64,000 bases of DNA from Archegozetes longisetosus (GCA_018873245.2 JAEMBT020000009.1:7563288-7627287), one strand, 5' to 3'. Shown: positions 48,137 to 60,800, numbered from the stretch's first letter. Notes: generated from the letters alone by a model not told the origin. Made by a program: numbers and translations.

Positions 48137-48722
48137 AAACTTCATTTTAAAAAATTGAGAATCGTTTAATTGGATATTAAATTTAGAAGGCATGAGCAAC
48201 TGTGGTGAGAATGACCCCAAAAAACTGGACAATAAGTGTGAAAATAAAACTATAAAAATTCGAATAATTATCTTGAACACTCTATCAGATTTTTAATTTG
48301 ATGAACTGCACATTTTTAAAAACAAGTCATATAATGCCAATTGAGACTGACCAATAATTCCAGTTAATTCAGAGAAATTGTTGTGAACATCACTTTCTCA
48401 ATATTCATTAAAATTGAAATGGAACTATATGTAATAATTTTTATTTCCTATATGGAAAACTTGAAAAGTAGTATTCAGAGTACTTTTCTGAATTAACTCA
48501 AATCATAGATCGTTTGTAGTTGATATTACTTGAATTGTTTTTAAACATGTGTCTCGTCAAATTAAAAATTTAACTCGATGAAAACTATTTAAGATAATAA
48601 CTTAAATTTTTGTAATTTTATTTTCAGATATATAGTTGTGTGATTTTCATACCTTTTGCTCATGCCTTTGAAATTTAATAAGCAATTAAACAATTGTCAA
48701 TTTTTTGAAATGAAGTTTAACT
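48137..48722. repeat. Foldback element in the right arm
   Basis: Mirror copy of the foldback at 41655-42240, with inverted halves sharing AAGGCATGAGCAA and AAAAAATTGA words. The segment 47985-48252 around its left half is the block repeated at 33788-34054. Confidence 0.6.
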
Positions 48723-50654
48723 TTGCATTAAATGATTCATTAAGTTCTTGCAATTCATTCTCTTTTATCAACAACTCTTGTTTATCTGCTAACAATCTCT
48801 AAGTTCCTATTTTTTAACAGAAATTCTTTGAACTTATTTTCATCTTCAATAATAAATAAATGGCTATCAGTTTTCGCTATCAATAATTCATTTTCTTTCA
48901 GCATTTGAAAAGATTTTGACTCAAATGTTTGTTGTTTTTTCGAGGATTGACTTTTCTTTAAGTTCATATCTTTTTACAAAAAACCTATTTTTCTATTCAT
49001 TTAATTCAATAACCAATTCCTATTTTCAATCATTTGCAAAAATTGTTTGATTTCACTACATAAGACTTACTACAAAGATTTTATTCTGAATCGAGTGACC
49101 ACTAGTTCTGTTTTTGACGGGACAGTCCTGTCTTTTTTTAAAGATAAAAGACAGAAATCCTGCCAGACCAAAAGCTCTCGACGGTACAATTAGTTGTCTA
49201 TTTTACAACTTTTATTTTGAAAAATGTATTTATAAAAATATTTCTTAGAAATTCAAACATTGAATTTATATTACAAATGATAAGGGATTAAGAAATCCAG
49301 TTTAATGCTTTGAACATCTGTGGTCTAAAACCAAAAAGTTATTGAATTAATCTTTTCTGTATTGACTTATATCTGATATAAACCAGTATTTCTTACTTCT
49401 GAATGAACTTTGAAAGATGCCATTTCTAACAAAAAATATGCCTTTGAAATCAAATTTCTATGCATTAATATTAGAATATATTGTTTGACACCTAAATATG
49501 AGTAATGACTAATAAAAGTAGCATTTTTTATATGCAAGGGTCCCCCTTTTAATATTTTTGTCCCGTCATGAGACAAATTAGAGGTCGTCACCCCAATTCT
49601 AAATCATTATTCAATTCGTTTATAAATTCTTGACATTCAATCATAACTGTATCCAGACTTCCTCTGGTATCAATCAAATGTTTCTCAAGTTCTTCGAATT
49701 TTGCCATCAAATTATTATTTTCAGTATTTTTATGTCAAATTATTGTGTCAAACGCTTGATACAATCGTATCCTTTACTTGAGCTCTCATTGAGAATAGAG
49801 ATAATGATCGAACTCTTCCACATGTTTCGAAAGAGATCTCAAACTCAATGCTTATACATATTCATTATCCGTAAATTGCCTTAAAAATTAGTGGTAGTCA
49901 ATATAGTAATGGGCTGTAGATTTGCTAGAAAACATTAATCTATATATTTTCTTTCTGGCTCTTGAACTTCGAAGTATATTTTTGTTTTTGAATAAATTTC
50001 TCCCCTTCTACTTGGATTCTATAATTTAGGCTCAATTTTCCATTTTTCATATAGGAAAGTTTTTTATTTGCTTATGAATTTAAATTGACTAATAAATTTC
50101 ATTAATATTAAATTTTTGAATAATCTATTGTTGCATATGTTTAGGATTAAGAGTTAGTTTTTATTAAATTTTTATTGAGAGTTCAGAAATTTATTTTAAT
50201 TAAGGATTAGTTTATTTTTATATTTGTTCAGTAATCAAATAGTTAGTTCTTGAAAGTAATGAAGTACAAATGCTTTACAGACCTCCAGGCGCTAATTTAA
50301 CGAGCTGGGCTCGAAGCTAGGCTCGGAGATTTTTTAAAACTTGAAATTCAAGCTCGACCCTTTCTGGTATGTGAGCCTGGCCCAAGCTCAAACTCGAAGC
50401 TCAGATATCATAAGCTTTAATGTATCATTAACTTTAAGTAATTAGAAGACCAATTTAATTGATATTTAGGATATATCATTATAATATTTCTTATTCGTAA
50501 GGTTTTTTATCTTGAAATTAACCTAAATTTTTACTTTCAATAAAAAACGATTCAATTTTTATCAATTCTATTTATTGAATAGTTTTCGATTATTTTAATG
50601 CAACCATTTGCTGAATATATTGCTGTTATTGCTGTTGCTCTTTAATTTTTTTTT

Positions 50655-50846
50655 AGGTGTCGTCTCTCTGTTTAGAGGATTAAAGAGTAGAAATGAATAG
50701 TGTCAATTTTAGAAGGTTTTTGGTAAGATTTTTCATTTATTCAGATCGGCAATGAAATATTTTAGTATTTTGCAATAAGATCCTCAAAATTGACACAATT
50801 TATATATACTCTTTGATCCTCTAGACATAGAAACGACACCTAAGTA
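50655..50846. mobile_element. MITE nested in right arm
   Basis: Mirror copy of the MITE at 39531-39722, with ends GGTGTCGT. The flank towards the spacer has lost three bases relative to the left arm. Confidence 0.6.
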
Positions 50847-51099
50847 AAAAAAAAGTGCTGTTGCAGTTCATTTAAGAATATCTCTATTTTCCATCGCTAG
50901 TTACAACATTCATTAAGAATATTGTTAACTTTACTAATTTCTATTTAATATAAATCATTAAAACTTATAATAGATTGTTTATTTAGTTTTAGCATATTCT
51001 AGCTTTATGAACTTCATTTTGAAATATTCCTTTGATCTTTGATAATTAGTCACATAATGGTTTTTTACGTATGTTGATCTTTTATTCAGTAGTTTCAAA

Positions 51100-54000
51100 A
51101 TGGAAATCAGTGCAACATTCGATACCTGGGTTAATTTGGAGAAGGCTTTGAATGAATTTACTGACAGAACTTTCCAACATTTCTTTCGATATAATCACGT
51201 TAGAACTGTAGAATATGCGAACCAGAAGATAAAAGGAGAAAAAAAATTTAAGCAGGAGCTTAAATATGCCGCTGTTATCATAGAGTGTGTGCATTCTGGT
51301 AGTTATATTTCAAAAGCATGTCAAGTAAGATTCGAAATTAATGCGAAGTTCATTCGAAATTAAAATATCTGTCCAGAAATCAATATATTCAGCTATTATT
51401 ACATCGTTAATGCTATATTTTTGTTGTGAAAGTTTAATTATTTGTTTATCAACGCTTTTGAAGAAAATTTTTGACTTCATTTTCAAATAAATCATTCAAA
51501 AAATATTCGATACTTTTTAAGCGCCTCAAACAGAGTACATCCAAGATGAAATGTCCAGCTTTTATAAAGATCAGTGCAATTCGAGCCATACAAAAACTGA
51601 TGGTTTTAGAGATCAACGATAAAAATAATCACGATACAACAGAAAATGATTGTTTTTATAACAGAAACAGAGCTCTTAAACATGCTGATTCCGCAACCAA
51701 AACTGAATTAGATGATCTGATAAAATCAAAAGCGAATACTCGTTTGATCCTTAAATTTCTCACTGAGAAAACTGACAGAATCGAAGATCTCAAAGCAATC
51801 CATAATTACAAAATCAGCTTAAAGTTAAGAGGTAGGATCTTTTCGACTAAAGATAAATTTCACTTTTCCAATCATTCATTTAAAATTTATTACATTCTAA
51901 ATATCAGAGCCTAAACTCATGAATGATGCTCAAGATTTGTTGAACACAATGATAAGCGACCAGAGTTCAAATAAAATTTGCTCTCTCAAATATTTGGCTA
52001 CTGATGATGGCGTTCTAGAATATATTTTTTGGCAGACAACTGCAATGAAAAAGATCTTTGAGATATTTTCAAGTGTAATTTGTGTTGATACAACATTCAA
52101 TCTTAATCGTTCGGAATATGCCGTCAATATCATCATAACAATCGATGCGAATCGAGAAACGAGAATTGTTGCTTTCGGTTTAGTAACCAGTGACAAGAGG
52201 ATAGATATTATAACTGACTTTTTTCAATGGTTCAATTCTGAGAATCCTGATTTCATTAATATCAAAACGATTTTGACTGATAAAAATCAATCACAAATTG
52301 ATGTGCTTAAGCAAATCTATCCAACAGCTAACATTTCATTGTGTTTGTTCCATGTTTTCAAGACAATGAAGCTTGAAACACGGAAAAGAGTTCCTTCATC
52401 TATTTTGCAAGAAATCAGAGGTAAAGATTAAGTAGAATTTTTAAAAATTCATAGATTATAAAACATTAATAAATTTTTTATTGTATCTTTTTTGAAATCT
52501 TATAATTTTACATTAAACAATTATAGCTTTACTTGCAAAAATGGTTTATTCAAACGATATCCAAAAATTCGATCAATATTACAATAGAATGAAAAAGGAT
52601 TACGCCAAGTATTCTCTCTTCCTTGATTACTTTGAAAATAATTGGATGAATTGTAAACAAATGTGGCTTCAATGTTGTCGGGAGAAACAGTTTAACTTAG
52701 GTGAATTTTAAAACCATTAAGTGCATATGTATTCTTTTAGTTCAATATTTATTGAATTTAAAATTTATATTGATTGAATTCCCTCATTTGCTTATTCAAA
52801 TAGGTGAAGCTACTAACAATAGAATAGAGTCATAAAACTATCATCTGAAGGAACCCGGCAGTTATTCGGACACATTACTTCAATGTTACCAATCATTAAT
52901 GAATTCTTTGGCGCATTTTGAACAACAGAAGGCTATTAAACAGCATAGTGAAAAATTTAAATTGCCTCTCTATTCAAGAAGTGATATACCTGAAGTAATG
53001 CAATATGAACCTCTAATAAATGAAATCGTCACTAGGAAAATAGGAGATTATATTTTAGATCAGTTGAATATGGCATATGAAGATTTAAATTTTTGCTTCG
53101 AGCAAATAGATCAAGAGACTTATAAAATAAGAAGCGATGGCCACAGAGATGTTGAGACTACGATTGACAATTGTTCGTGCTTTCGATATGTGAATAAAGA
53201 ACTCCCTTGTTACCATTTATTCGCACTAAGAAAACACTTGAATGTTGCGCTATTTCAGAAATCCTTAATTAAGCAACAATTCAACAAAGAAATCTACTTT
53301 CAAAACGAAGCATTGCTTTCTCCGATTGCCAAATTTGGCGTGAAGTCACCTCAAGGCAAACAATACAATCCAATGTCTACATCTAAGTTTTTGAATGCTC
53401 GTATTGAAACTGACCGGTTGGCGAACGTGATATCTAAAGCTGGACAGACAACCTATAGATACCAGTTATCCGTGGTTCGAGATTTGACCCAAGCTTTCGC
53501 TGAGAAAAAAGATGTTGAAATTCGAGTAGCTAAAGATTTATCATCTGAGACTTCGAGTGACGAAACAATTGAAGATATTCCATCGCCTGTATTCCGAGAA
53601 ATTTCAACTCCTGCATTACAGAGTGAAATGAGAGATGCTGGACCAAGCCAACAACTACAACCTGGTATTCCATCTGAAATAGCTAATATAAGACCTCAAT
53701 TGAGAGAAAAATTCGTCGGGAGACCTTCACAAACATTGACTGCTATTGGAAAAACAAGATCTCGTCCTAAACCTTCTTTAAGGGTTAGACCGAATAAACA
53801 TCTAGTCGTTAAACCTATAAGTAAGAGTCCTAGTAAAAAGATTAAAACAGAAACCCCGGAGATTGAGGTAATAATTTTTCAATCATTTTCTTTTATTAAA
53901 TTTAATAATGTGGTTTTAAATTTTGATTTTCCAATTGTTATGAGAGAAATTAAATCGATTAGACTATGAATCTAAGATTTGGTCCGGCGAAGACGAAGTT

Positions 54001-55223
54001 TATGCTCAAAGTTTGACTGAAATTAATCCCAATTGGGTAGATTTGCCAGATTTTCCTATTCCTCTCTCAAAATCTGATAGAGCTCTTATAATTGATAAGA
54101 TTGATGGAATTTACCAATGGCTCAATGATAGAATCATTATCGGAATGATGTATAAACTAAAGCTTGAATTTCCTCATCTACATGGTCTTCAAGATCCACT
54201 TCTTTGCGGTCTATATCTTGTTGATTCAAAAACAGGTTGGTTAAATTATATGAATAATATTTTAAAACATTCCTTGATTAACATAATAAATGATATCAAC
54301 AGGAAGATATGACAAGAGTCAACAGAAAATTCCTCGATTTCGACCACTTCCTCAATCAGGAAATTTTGTGCAAATACTGAATTTGCAGAATAGGAGACAT
54401 TGGATTTGTATAAGAGGAAATTGTGAATCAAAATCAACTATTAGAATCGATGTCTACGACTCATTGAACTCAGATATAATGGATCATGAACTGATTTCTA
54501 TGACTTCTAGTTTATTCCGATGCCACGAAAATCTTGAGAACTTTGAATTTGCCTTTTATACTGTCACTGATCAATTAGATGGTGCTAGATGTGGTGTAAG
54601 TAAAACTTTTGTAATTAAATTTTTAAGTCGCCAAATTGAAGAATAACTTCTAAAATTATTTTTAAAAATGTTTAAAACCTGAGATAAGCAAACATTTCCC
54701 CAATTATTAATATGTTGAGCAAGTTATCCAAACTAGTTGCAACGAATAATTAGATTCTGATGCATGTCTATAAAATTTTATTTAAACTTTATAAAATTAC
54801 TTGTTGAGAGAAAAGAACTAACACAGTTTCGTAATTCAATTATATTTTACTCTAACATTAAATGTAACTATATAGGTACATGCTATCGCTAACGCAGTAA
54901 ACCTATGCAATGGAGATTTTTCAGACTGCCGTCGGTATTATCTCGATCTCATGCGCCCTCATTTGGTATCAATAATTGAAAATGGAGAGCATATCGCTAA
55001 ATTTCCAGAGCTTGTTTTTGCTGGTAGAGAAATGTCAACCATCAAAACAGCAGTTTCTGTGTTCTGTTATTGCCGACAAAGAGATGATGAAACACCGATG
55101 GTACAATGCATGCGATGCTTTGAATGGTTTCACACAAAATGTTTGAAAACTTCAATAGACAAAATTACTGAGTTTTATTGTGCTTATTGTTATGAGCGCC
55201 GCCATAGAGTTCTTTATAAATAA
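51100..55223 (+). CDS. MULE transposase, right copy (FAR1-like, MULE, SWIM, C48 protease, PHD), one in-frame stop
   Basis: Eight exons fit by GT-AG and phase: 51100-51324, 51522-51831, 51908-52420, 52527-52700, 52804-53867, 53947-54235, 54303-54595 and 54876-55223, in all 1072 codons. Residues ~1-120 form a FAR1/FLYWCH-like zinc domain (IECVHSG, MKCPAFI, NNHD). The MULE core has VDTTFNLN (Asp239), LTDKNQS (Asp303) and CLFH (His327). A SWIM finger has CSC...PCYH (Cys531, 533, 543, His545). A disordered linker follows. A C48 Ulp1-like protease has RRHW (His891), VYDS (Asp911), DQLDGARCG (Gln949, Cys955) and HAIANAVNLCNGD. The C-terminus is a C4HC3 PHD finger from Cys1020. A TAA interrupts exon 5 at 52833-52835 (residue 418, NNRIES*NYHL), where relatives have an aromatic residue. 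The transposase should bind terminal repeats and catalyse cut-and-paste movement. Confidence 0.88.
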
Positions 55224-55500
55224 GATACAGATATTTGATATAAAATTTAGCCGAATACTTGTCTATTTTATTGGTTTGTAAAATCTTTACATATTCCAAA
55301 GTTATTTTCCAAACAATGTTAAATGCAATGAAATACTTCAAAATCAATGGATTTTAAATAAAAATATTAATTGTTCAAAAATATTATTGTACTAACTGAT
55401 ATTTTACAATTTTCTCCAAACAATGACAATTTTTGTTAGGGTTAATTGCTAATGAGTTGAAAAAATAAAAAAATTTTGTAAGAATAATTGAATATTTTCG

Positions 55501-56172
55501 GGTCAATCCAGGCTATTGAATCTAAGGGGATTCTCAACTCCCTATCCCCAAGTGTGATACATCATTAGATTCAGTTTGTCGAACTGAACATTTTAATATC
55601 ACACTAGACTACTTCTGACCCGAACCTGACAACTTCTAGCCAACTCCCGACGGGAGCGACTGACCCCGCCAAGTGATATATCATTGGACTCATTATACCC
55701 AACTGAGCATTTTGATAACTCATTTGGTAAAATAACACAAGTGGTAGTTGAGATGTTCATTTTTGTTTGGTTTAGTACCTCGTAATGGATAAACCTGGGT
55801 TACGACTCGAGAAATCCAGGTTTATCTATTTTCGAGGAGTTTAAGTCTAGGTTGCACCTATAGACGATGTTAGCTTCTCGTAACTTTATGCCGACATGGT
55901 GAGTTATAGAACTAAAAGTTGAATATCTCGAGAACTACTTGAGATATTTGATCAAGTGAGGTGTCAAAATGCTCAGTTTGATGTTCTGAGTCCAACGATA
56001 TATCACTTGGCGGGGTCCACCACTTCCGTCGGAGTTGGCCAGAAGTGGTCAGGTTATTGTTGGAAGTGGTCTAGTGTAGTATCAAAATGTTCAAATCGAC
56101 GAACTGAATCCAATGCTTTATTACACTCGGGGTGGGGTTCGGAAACCTCTAGATCCATTAGCCCGGATTCAC
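55501..56172. repeat. Foldback element near the outer end of the right arm
   Basis: Mirror copy of 34205-34875. It contains a two-base difference (AAGTGAGGTGTC here, AAGTGGTGTC in the complement of the left arm), which changes the short ORF read through it. Confidence 0.75.
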
Positions 56173-56671
56173 TTTTATTTAATCAAATCGAAAGATAAGA
56201 ATAAAGATTTCAGTTTTAAAATTATCAAAATTTAGTTTGAATAATAATTCAGTAATTAATTTACAAATTAATACCTTATATTCTTTAATAAAGAAAAGTA
56301 CCTGTACAAATAGACACTACCGTTCAGTTTCACATAGCAAAACAAATGGCACTCATAACATTCCAAGTTATGGAACGCTTCAAATACCTTCTTCTTCTCG
56401 GCTTGGACGCTGGAGAAATCTTCGGACTCCAGATAGATATTAGACATCGTAATCTGTATCTGAAAAAATAACAGACCGAAGTAGTTCGTAGTCTATCATC
56501 TCGAAGCAACTTAAAGCGATCAACTAAATAAGCTCTTGTAAAAATAATCAATAATGTCTTCAGTCACAGCAACACTAACATTGGTCGCATTACAATCGTA
56601 AGGCACTACACCTACAATATCACTCATCAGCCGACACAATTCGACCGTGCAGACTTCCTCAATCAGAATAT

Positions 56672-57168
56672 TGCAATGTCTAGAATTTTTTATATTAGCG
56701 TGTAAGAAATCAACAAAAACTTAAAATATAACCGCTTTATTAAATATAATAATAACCACAATACAACTTCATAAAGTTTCACTGGATTTTGACACCAGAA
56801 AGAGCGAAAAATTCAGGACAAACAACATTTTATAGGGAAAATAGGCGGGTTTAATAGGAAGATACTTTACAATAATATGTTAAATTTTATAAAATCGCTA
56901 ACACATTTAACTAGGATTGGAAGACTGTATAACTGGAACGTACTTAGGCAGGTTTTAAGAGTTGAGATATGATTATTATCAGCTATCTTCATAATTTATA
57001 CAGTTTACACAAAAATTTAAAGATTTCTTCGGGAAAACCGAAAAGTAATCCTTAAATTAGCAATAATTTTTGACATAATGTGATTTATGAAAATTAAAGT
57101 TTAGAAGTATAGGTTGTTACATGAGTATTACATTATAGGTTCAAATAAAAAACTTAGACGTTATTACA
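56672..57168. mobile_element. Solo LTR, copy 1 (497 bp)
   Basis: Starts TG and ends CA (TGCAATGTCTAG ... GACGTTATTACA), with ATAT directly repeated at 56668-56671 and 57169-57172. It matches copy 2 over its whole length with moderate divergence. Removing it rejoins the pol frame between protease and reverse transcriptase, so it is a separate insertion. Confidence 0.85.
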
Positions 57169-58476
57169 ATATAATGAGATACGATGTCAAATCACGGATT
57201 TAAAGGCAAAAGGCTTAATTAGGCTATCACTCTGGATACCAAAAAAGACGAAATAAAACGACTCTGCATTGACTTTAGACGTCTCAACGCTATCACTATT
57301 GATGATAAGATGCCTATGCCACACATACATTAAGTGCTCGATCGTCTACAGAGGGCTAAGTATTTCACGACTCTGGACATTGCATGGGGCTTTTGGCATA
57401 TAGAAATACACCCTGAAAGTATTGGAAAATCTGCATTTGTCACTAACGAAGGTCACTATAAATGGATGGTCATGCCGCTCGGCCTCAAAAATGCTTCTAC
57501 CACATTTTAGTGCATAATTCAAGAGATTCTAGGTCCTCTCCTATACTGAAGAGTGATTAATTATCTCGATGGTTTTATAATCTATTCCGAAACTTTTCAG
57601 CAACACCTTTCTCTTCTCTAAGAAGTATTCCGGAGACTCAACAAGAACGGCATTAAATTAAGGCTCTCCAAATGCTATTTCGCTAAATCTGAAGTTGAGC
57701 ATCTTGAACACATTGTCAGTTACGACTTTGTTAAACCTATAAATCTACATGAGGTTCGAAGGTTTCTCGGGCTTACACGTTACTATAGGAGATTCATTGA
57801 TAAATTTAGTGTTATAGCAAACCACCCACAAACAACACGCGAAGACTTCCATTTCATTGGACACGCGAGCGTCAAATAGCGTTCGAAACACTCCGCGATG
57901 TGATCAGATCATCAAACTTCCTACTCTCGCAATGCACTACCCCACCAAGCTGTGTATATTTTACGCCGACGCTTCAAAAGTTGGAATAGCTGCTACACTA
58001 GCCCAGAAAGACGACAAAAACATGGAGCACGTTATTGCATACTTTACCAGACACCTGAATCAACATCAGGAAAATTAGTCATCATCAGAACTGGAATGTT
58101 TAGCAGTTGTGGAGTCGATTAACCACTTTGAAGCATACTTCGATAAGCACTTCACCTTCATAACTGATCTCAGCTTTCTTCGATGGCTTCTGACAATTAA
58201 GCAGCTTAAAGGTAAACTATACCGTTGGCCTGTTAAGCTTTCAACAAAATCGTTTAATATCCTAAATCGACCAGGCCGTTCTCAGCAGCACGTTGGCTCT
58301 CCTTCCCGTTCGCCAATAAGTTTACATCTCACTCCTAAGAAGCTTAAATCGTCACAAGATTCTTCTGACCTAAAATACGTACGTAACCCTCATGTTCGTC
58401 ACGGCCCAGTGACAATAGAAGTTTATTCAAGGCGATTGTACCAGAAGATCTTTGTCCAAAACTTTTACAGGAATAT

Positions 58477-58968
58477 TGTAAAGTCTGGATCTTTGATAGG
58501 AGCGTGTACGAAATCAATTTTAAAAATATAAGCACTTTATTTAACATAACCACAATACAAATTACATAAGATTTCACAGGATTTTAACACTGGAAGAAAG
58601 AGCGAAAAATTTAAGAAAAACACGACATTTTATAGGAACAATAGGCGGGTTAAATTAGAAAATGTTTTACAATGATAGGCTAAACCTTTTAAGGTCAATA
58701 GCACATTTAGCTATAATTGGGAGATTGTATAACGAGGACATACTTAGGCAGGTTTTAAGAGTTGAGATATGCTTATTCTCATCTGTCTTCATAACTTGTA
58801 CAGTTGAGACAAGCATGTGAAGATTTCTTTTGTACAAACAAATAGTAATCTTTAAATCGCCAATAAAAGTTGACATATATGGTGAGTTATGAAAATTAGT
58901 TTAGCAATATAGGCTATTAGAAAAGTATTTTGGTATAGATCTAATTAAGAAACTTAGACGTTATTACA
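58477..58968. mobile_element. Solo LTR, copy 2 (492 bp)
   Basis: TGTAAAGTCTGG ... GACGTTATTACA, flanked by ATAT at 58473-58476 and 58969-58972. Removing it rejoins the integrase N-terminus (CAGGAATAT|CACGAAAAC, giving QEYHENYSHPGK). It shares GGCAGGTTTTAAGAGTTGAG and AACTTAGACG blocks with copy 1. Confidence 0.88.
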
Positions 58969-59275
58969 ATATCACGAAAACTACAGTCATCCCGGAAAGA
59001 ATAGAACGGTTAAATTCATAACGCCGTATTATTGGTGGCCTACAATTCTTAAAGATATCAAGCAACATGTCTCTTCGTATAAAACATGTCAAGTTACAAA
59101 ATACGATAATCAGCCGACCCCAGGAAAATGCACAATTCAGGAATCTGATTTGGAATCAATGGAAGTAGTGGATCTCGGTACAATTTTTATAGGTCCAGCA
59201 GCAAACAATACACTTCACAAATACATCCAAGTATTCATCCACCATCTCTCGCGCTTCGTTCGGGTTTAAGTACAC

Positions 59276-60800
59276 TCTAAGCTTGGTATTTTTTTACCTT
59301 GGATGTTGAGTAGTTTCTAGTAATATCTTAAGTTTTTCGTCATGTGCTTCATTAGTAATTGTCACAAGCACACTGAATCGTATGTGATCACATAATGCAA
59401 CCGATAAGGTCTTCACTTGTATTACATGCATGATAATATATTTTGCCAAAATAAAATCCAAATTTTTCATACACTAAAAAATTTCTATTAGGAAAATTTT
59501 GGTAAAAATCGGCACCCCTATAGTTGGTTAATTTCCGTGTTTGTATTATATCTATGGGAATAAGTTTAATTTCACATTATAATACATGAAAATACAATCT
59601 GTACAATACAACCAATTGTATTTTTCCAATCCTAATCCGTTATAATACAAGAAGATCCTGTACAATTGTGTTAAGTCTAATTGTGTCAATTATTTACTGC
59701 TTTTGATGTCACTATATCTCTGCTGTTATAATACATACGACTTTTACTTTTTAGAGTATGTAGTATGCAATCTCTGTATGGTTAGATTCAAATCACTTAA
59801 CGAGAAATTATTGAGGTTTTCAAGCTTTATGACTAACCGAATACTAATTAATGATGACATGATTGAAGAACATAATGATATTTGTCAGCTTACTACCCGA
59901 TACAACAAATTCTGATCGAAATTTTATTTTATACTTAATTATACTCTAATTCCCTTAAATTTGGTGTTTTTACAGTTAATACTATTTGAATATATGAAAT
60001 GTTAACTCAAAAACGTACGGTAGAGAGAGTAAAACAATATATAAAGTAAAAACTGAAAAAATGTAACTGTACTTCTAAGAAGATATTACTAAGTTATAGT
60101 TCTTTTCAAAACTTATTCACTCTTAAGAAAGCAATTATTTATTGAACACAATCCATACAGACCTGAGATAATACATTTTGGAATCTTTTTAATTTAATTA
60201 TGATTAGTTTGAATTTGTCTCTCTTATTTGAGACATTTTGCATGTAATTATAATTCTATATCTATTAAACTTTTACGTGTACTTTGAATAATAGTTTTCT
60301 TAACACTAACTTTTCATATGCAGTGTTTAGTTTTCTATACTATAGATTTTTCAGGAAGTTTCATAAAAAGCTTAAAGAAACTATTAACTAAAATATGGAT
60401 AAAAGTTTAATAAAGATGTGATTTCAAGCAAATAATCTCACATTAGAGAAACAAATACAAAAACTAATCTTAAGTCAAATCTAAGAGTTCATTATCTCAG
60501 CTCTGTATGAATTTTGTTTAATAGATAAATTTCTAATGAATGGCTGTTTTGATAAGAACTATAAATTAGTAATATCTGATTATGCGTGCATTTACGTTGT
60601 TTTTATTTTTGACTTCATGTATATTATGTTCTCTACCTTACATGTTTGAGGTAAGGTTTCTTTTGATCTTTAGCTTTAGCCTATTACTTAGCTTTAGCTC
60701 TAACTATAGCCCCATAGCCTTCAAAATTGCAAAATTTTATCATTTATTATTGAAATACAAATTCCACGATTGTAATAGTATGACAATTTTCACTGTTTTT
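59276..60800. other. Gene-free AT-rich region
   Basis: About 1.5 kb after the integrase remnant, with no recognisable gene. Short ORFs at 59703-59915 and 60582-60872 lack family features; the second overlaps a hAT fragment on the other strand. Confidence 0.4.

Larger units (their letters stand above)
46882..56321 (+). repeat. Right arm of giant inverted repeat (~9.44 kb)
   Basis: Reverse complement of 34055-43495 with only a handful of differences. The inner boundary (AAACTTAGCATTTTC) lies ~517 bp outside the MULE inner terminal repeat at 47399. The outer boundary at 56321 is the last base of the outer terminal repeat (GACACTACC). The arm repeats all nested elements of the left arm in mirror order. 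Confidence 0.95.
47399..56321 (+). mobile_element. Mutator-like (MULE) DNA transposon, right copy, ~8.9 kb
   Basis: Begins GGCTAAGTCTATTTGTACAG and ends with the complement of GGTAGTGTCTATTTGTACAG. The gene is transcribed outward, away from the spacer. About 3.7 kb of non-coding or decayed sequence precedes the transposase start. No target duplication is visible: flanks are ATTTTAATT inside and GTTCAGTTT outside. Confidence 0.8.
56322..59275 (+). pseudogene. Decayed Ty3/gypsy pol gene interrupted by two solo LTRs
   Basis: Pieces of one pol frame appear in normal order. 56340-56670 has a protease-end motif (ERFKYLLLLGLDAGEIFGLQ). 57230-57830 is reverse transcriptase (LCIDFRRLNAI, YFTTLDIAWGFWHI, MPLGLKNAS, YLDGFIIY in place of the usual YxDD, FLGLTRYYRRFI). 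57930-58260 is RNase H (FYADASKVGIAATL, ECLAVVESINHFEAYF). 58330-58470 and 58975-59275 are the integrase zinc and core start (HPGKNRTVKFI, YYWWP, CQVTK). Several stops and frameshifts break it. The left end is cut exactly at the palindrome border, and gag and upstream LTR are missing. The catalytic YLDD change and the stops show it is dead. Confidence 0.85.

Noticed and set aside
34055..56321. Mirror-image assembly error
   Set aside because: Several indels distinguish the arms and the outer flanks differ completely; still to be confirmed with long reads.
56672..58968. Interpretation as a compact LTR retrotransposon with 5' and 3' LTRs
   Set aside because: Each repeat has its own ATAT target duplication and interrupts a continuous host pol frame; integrase lies outside the pair.
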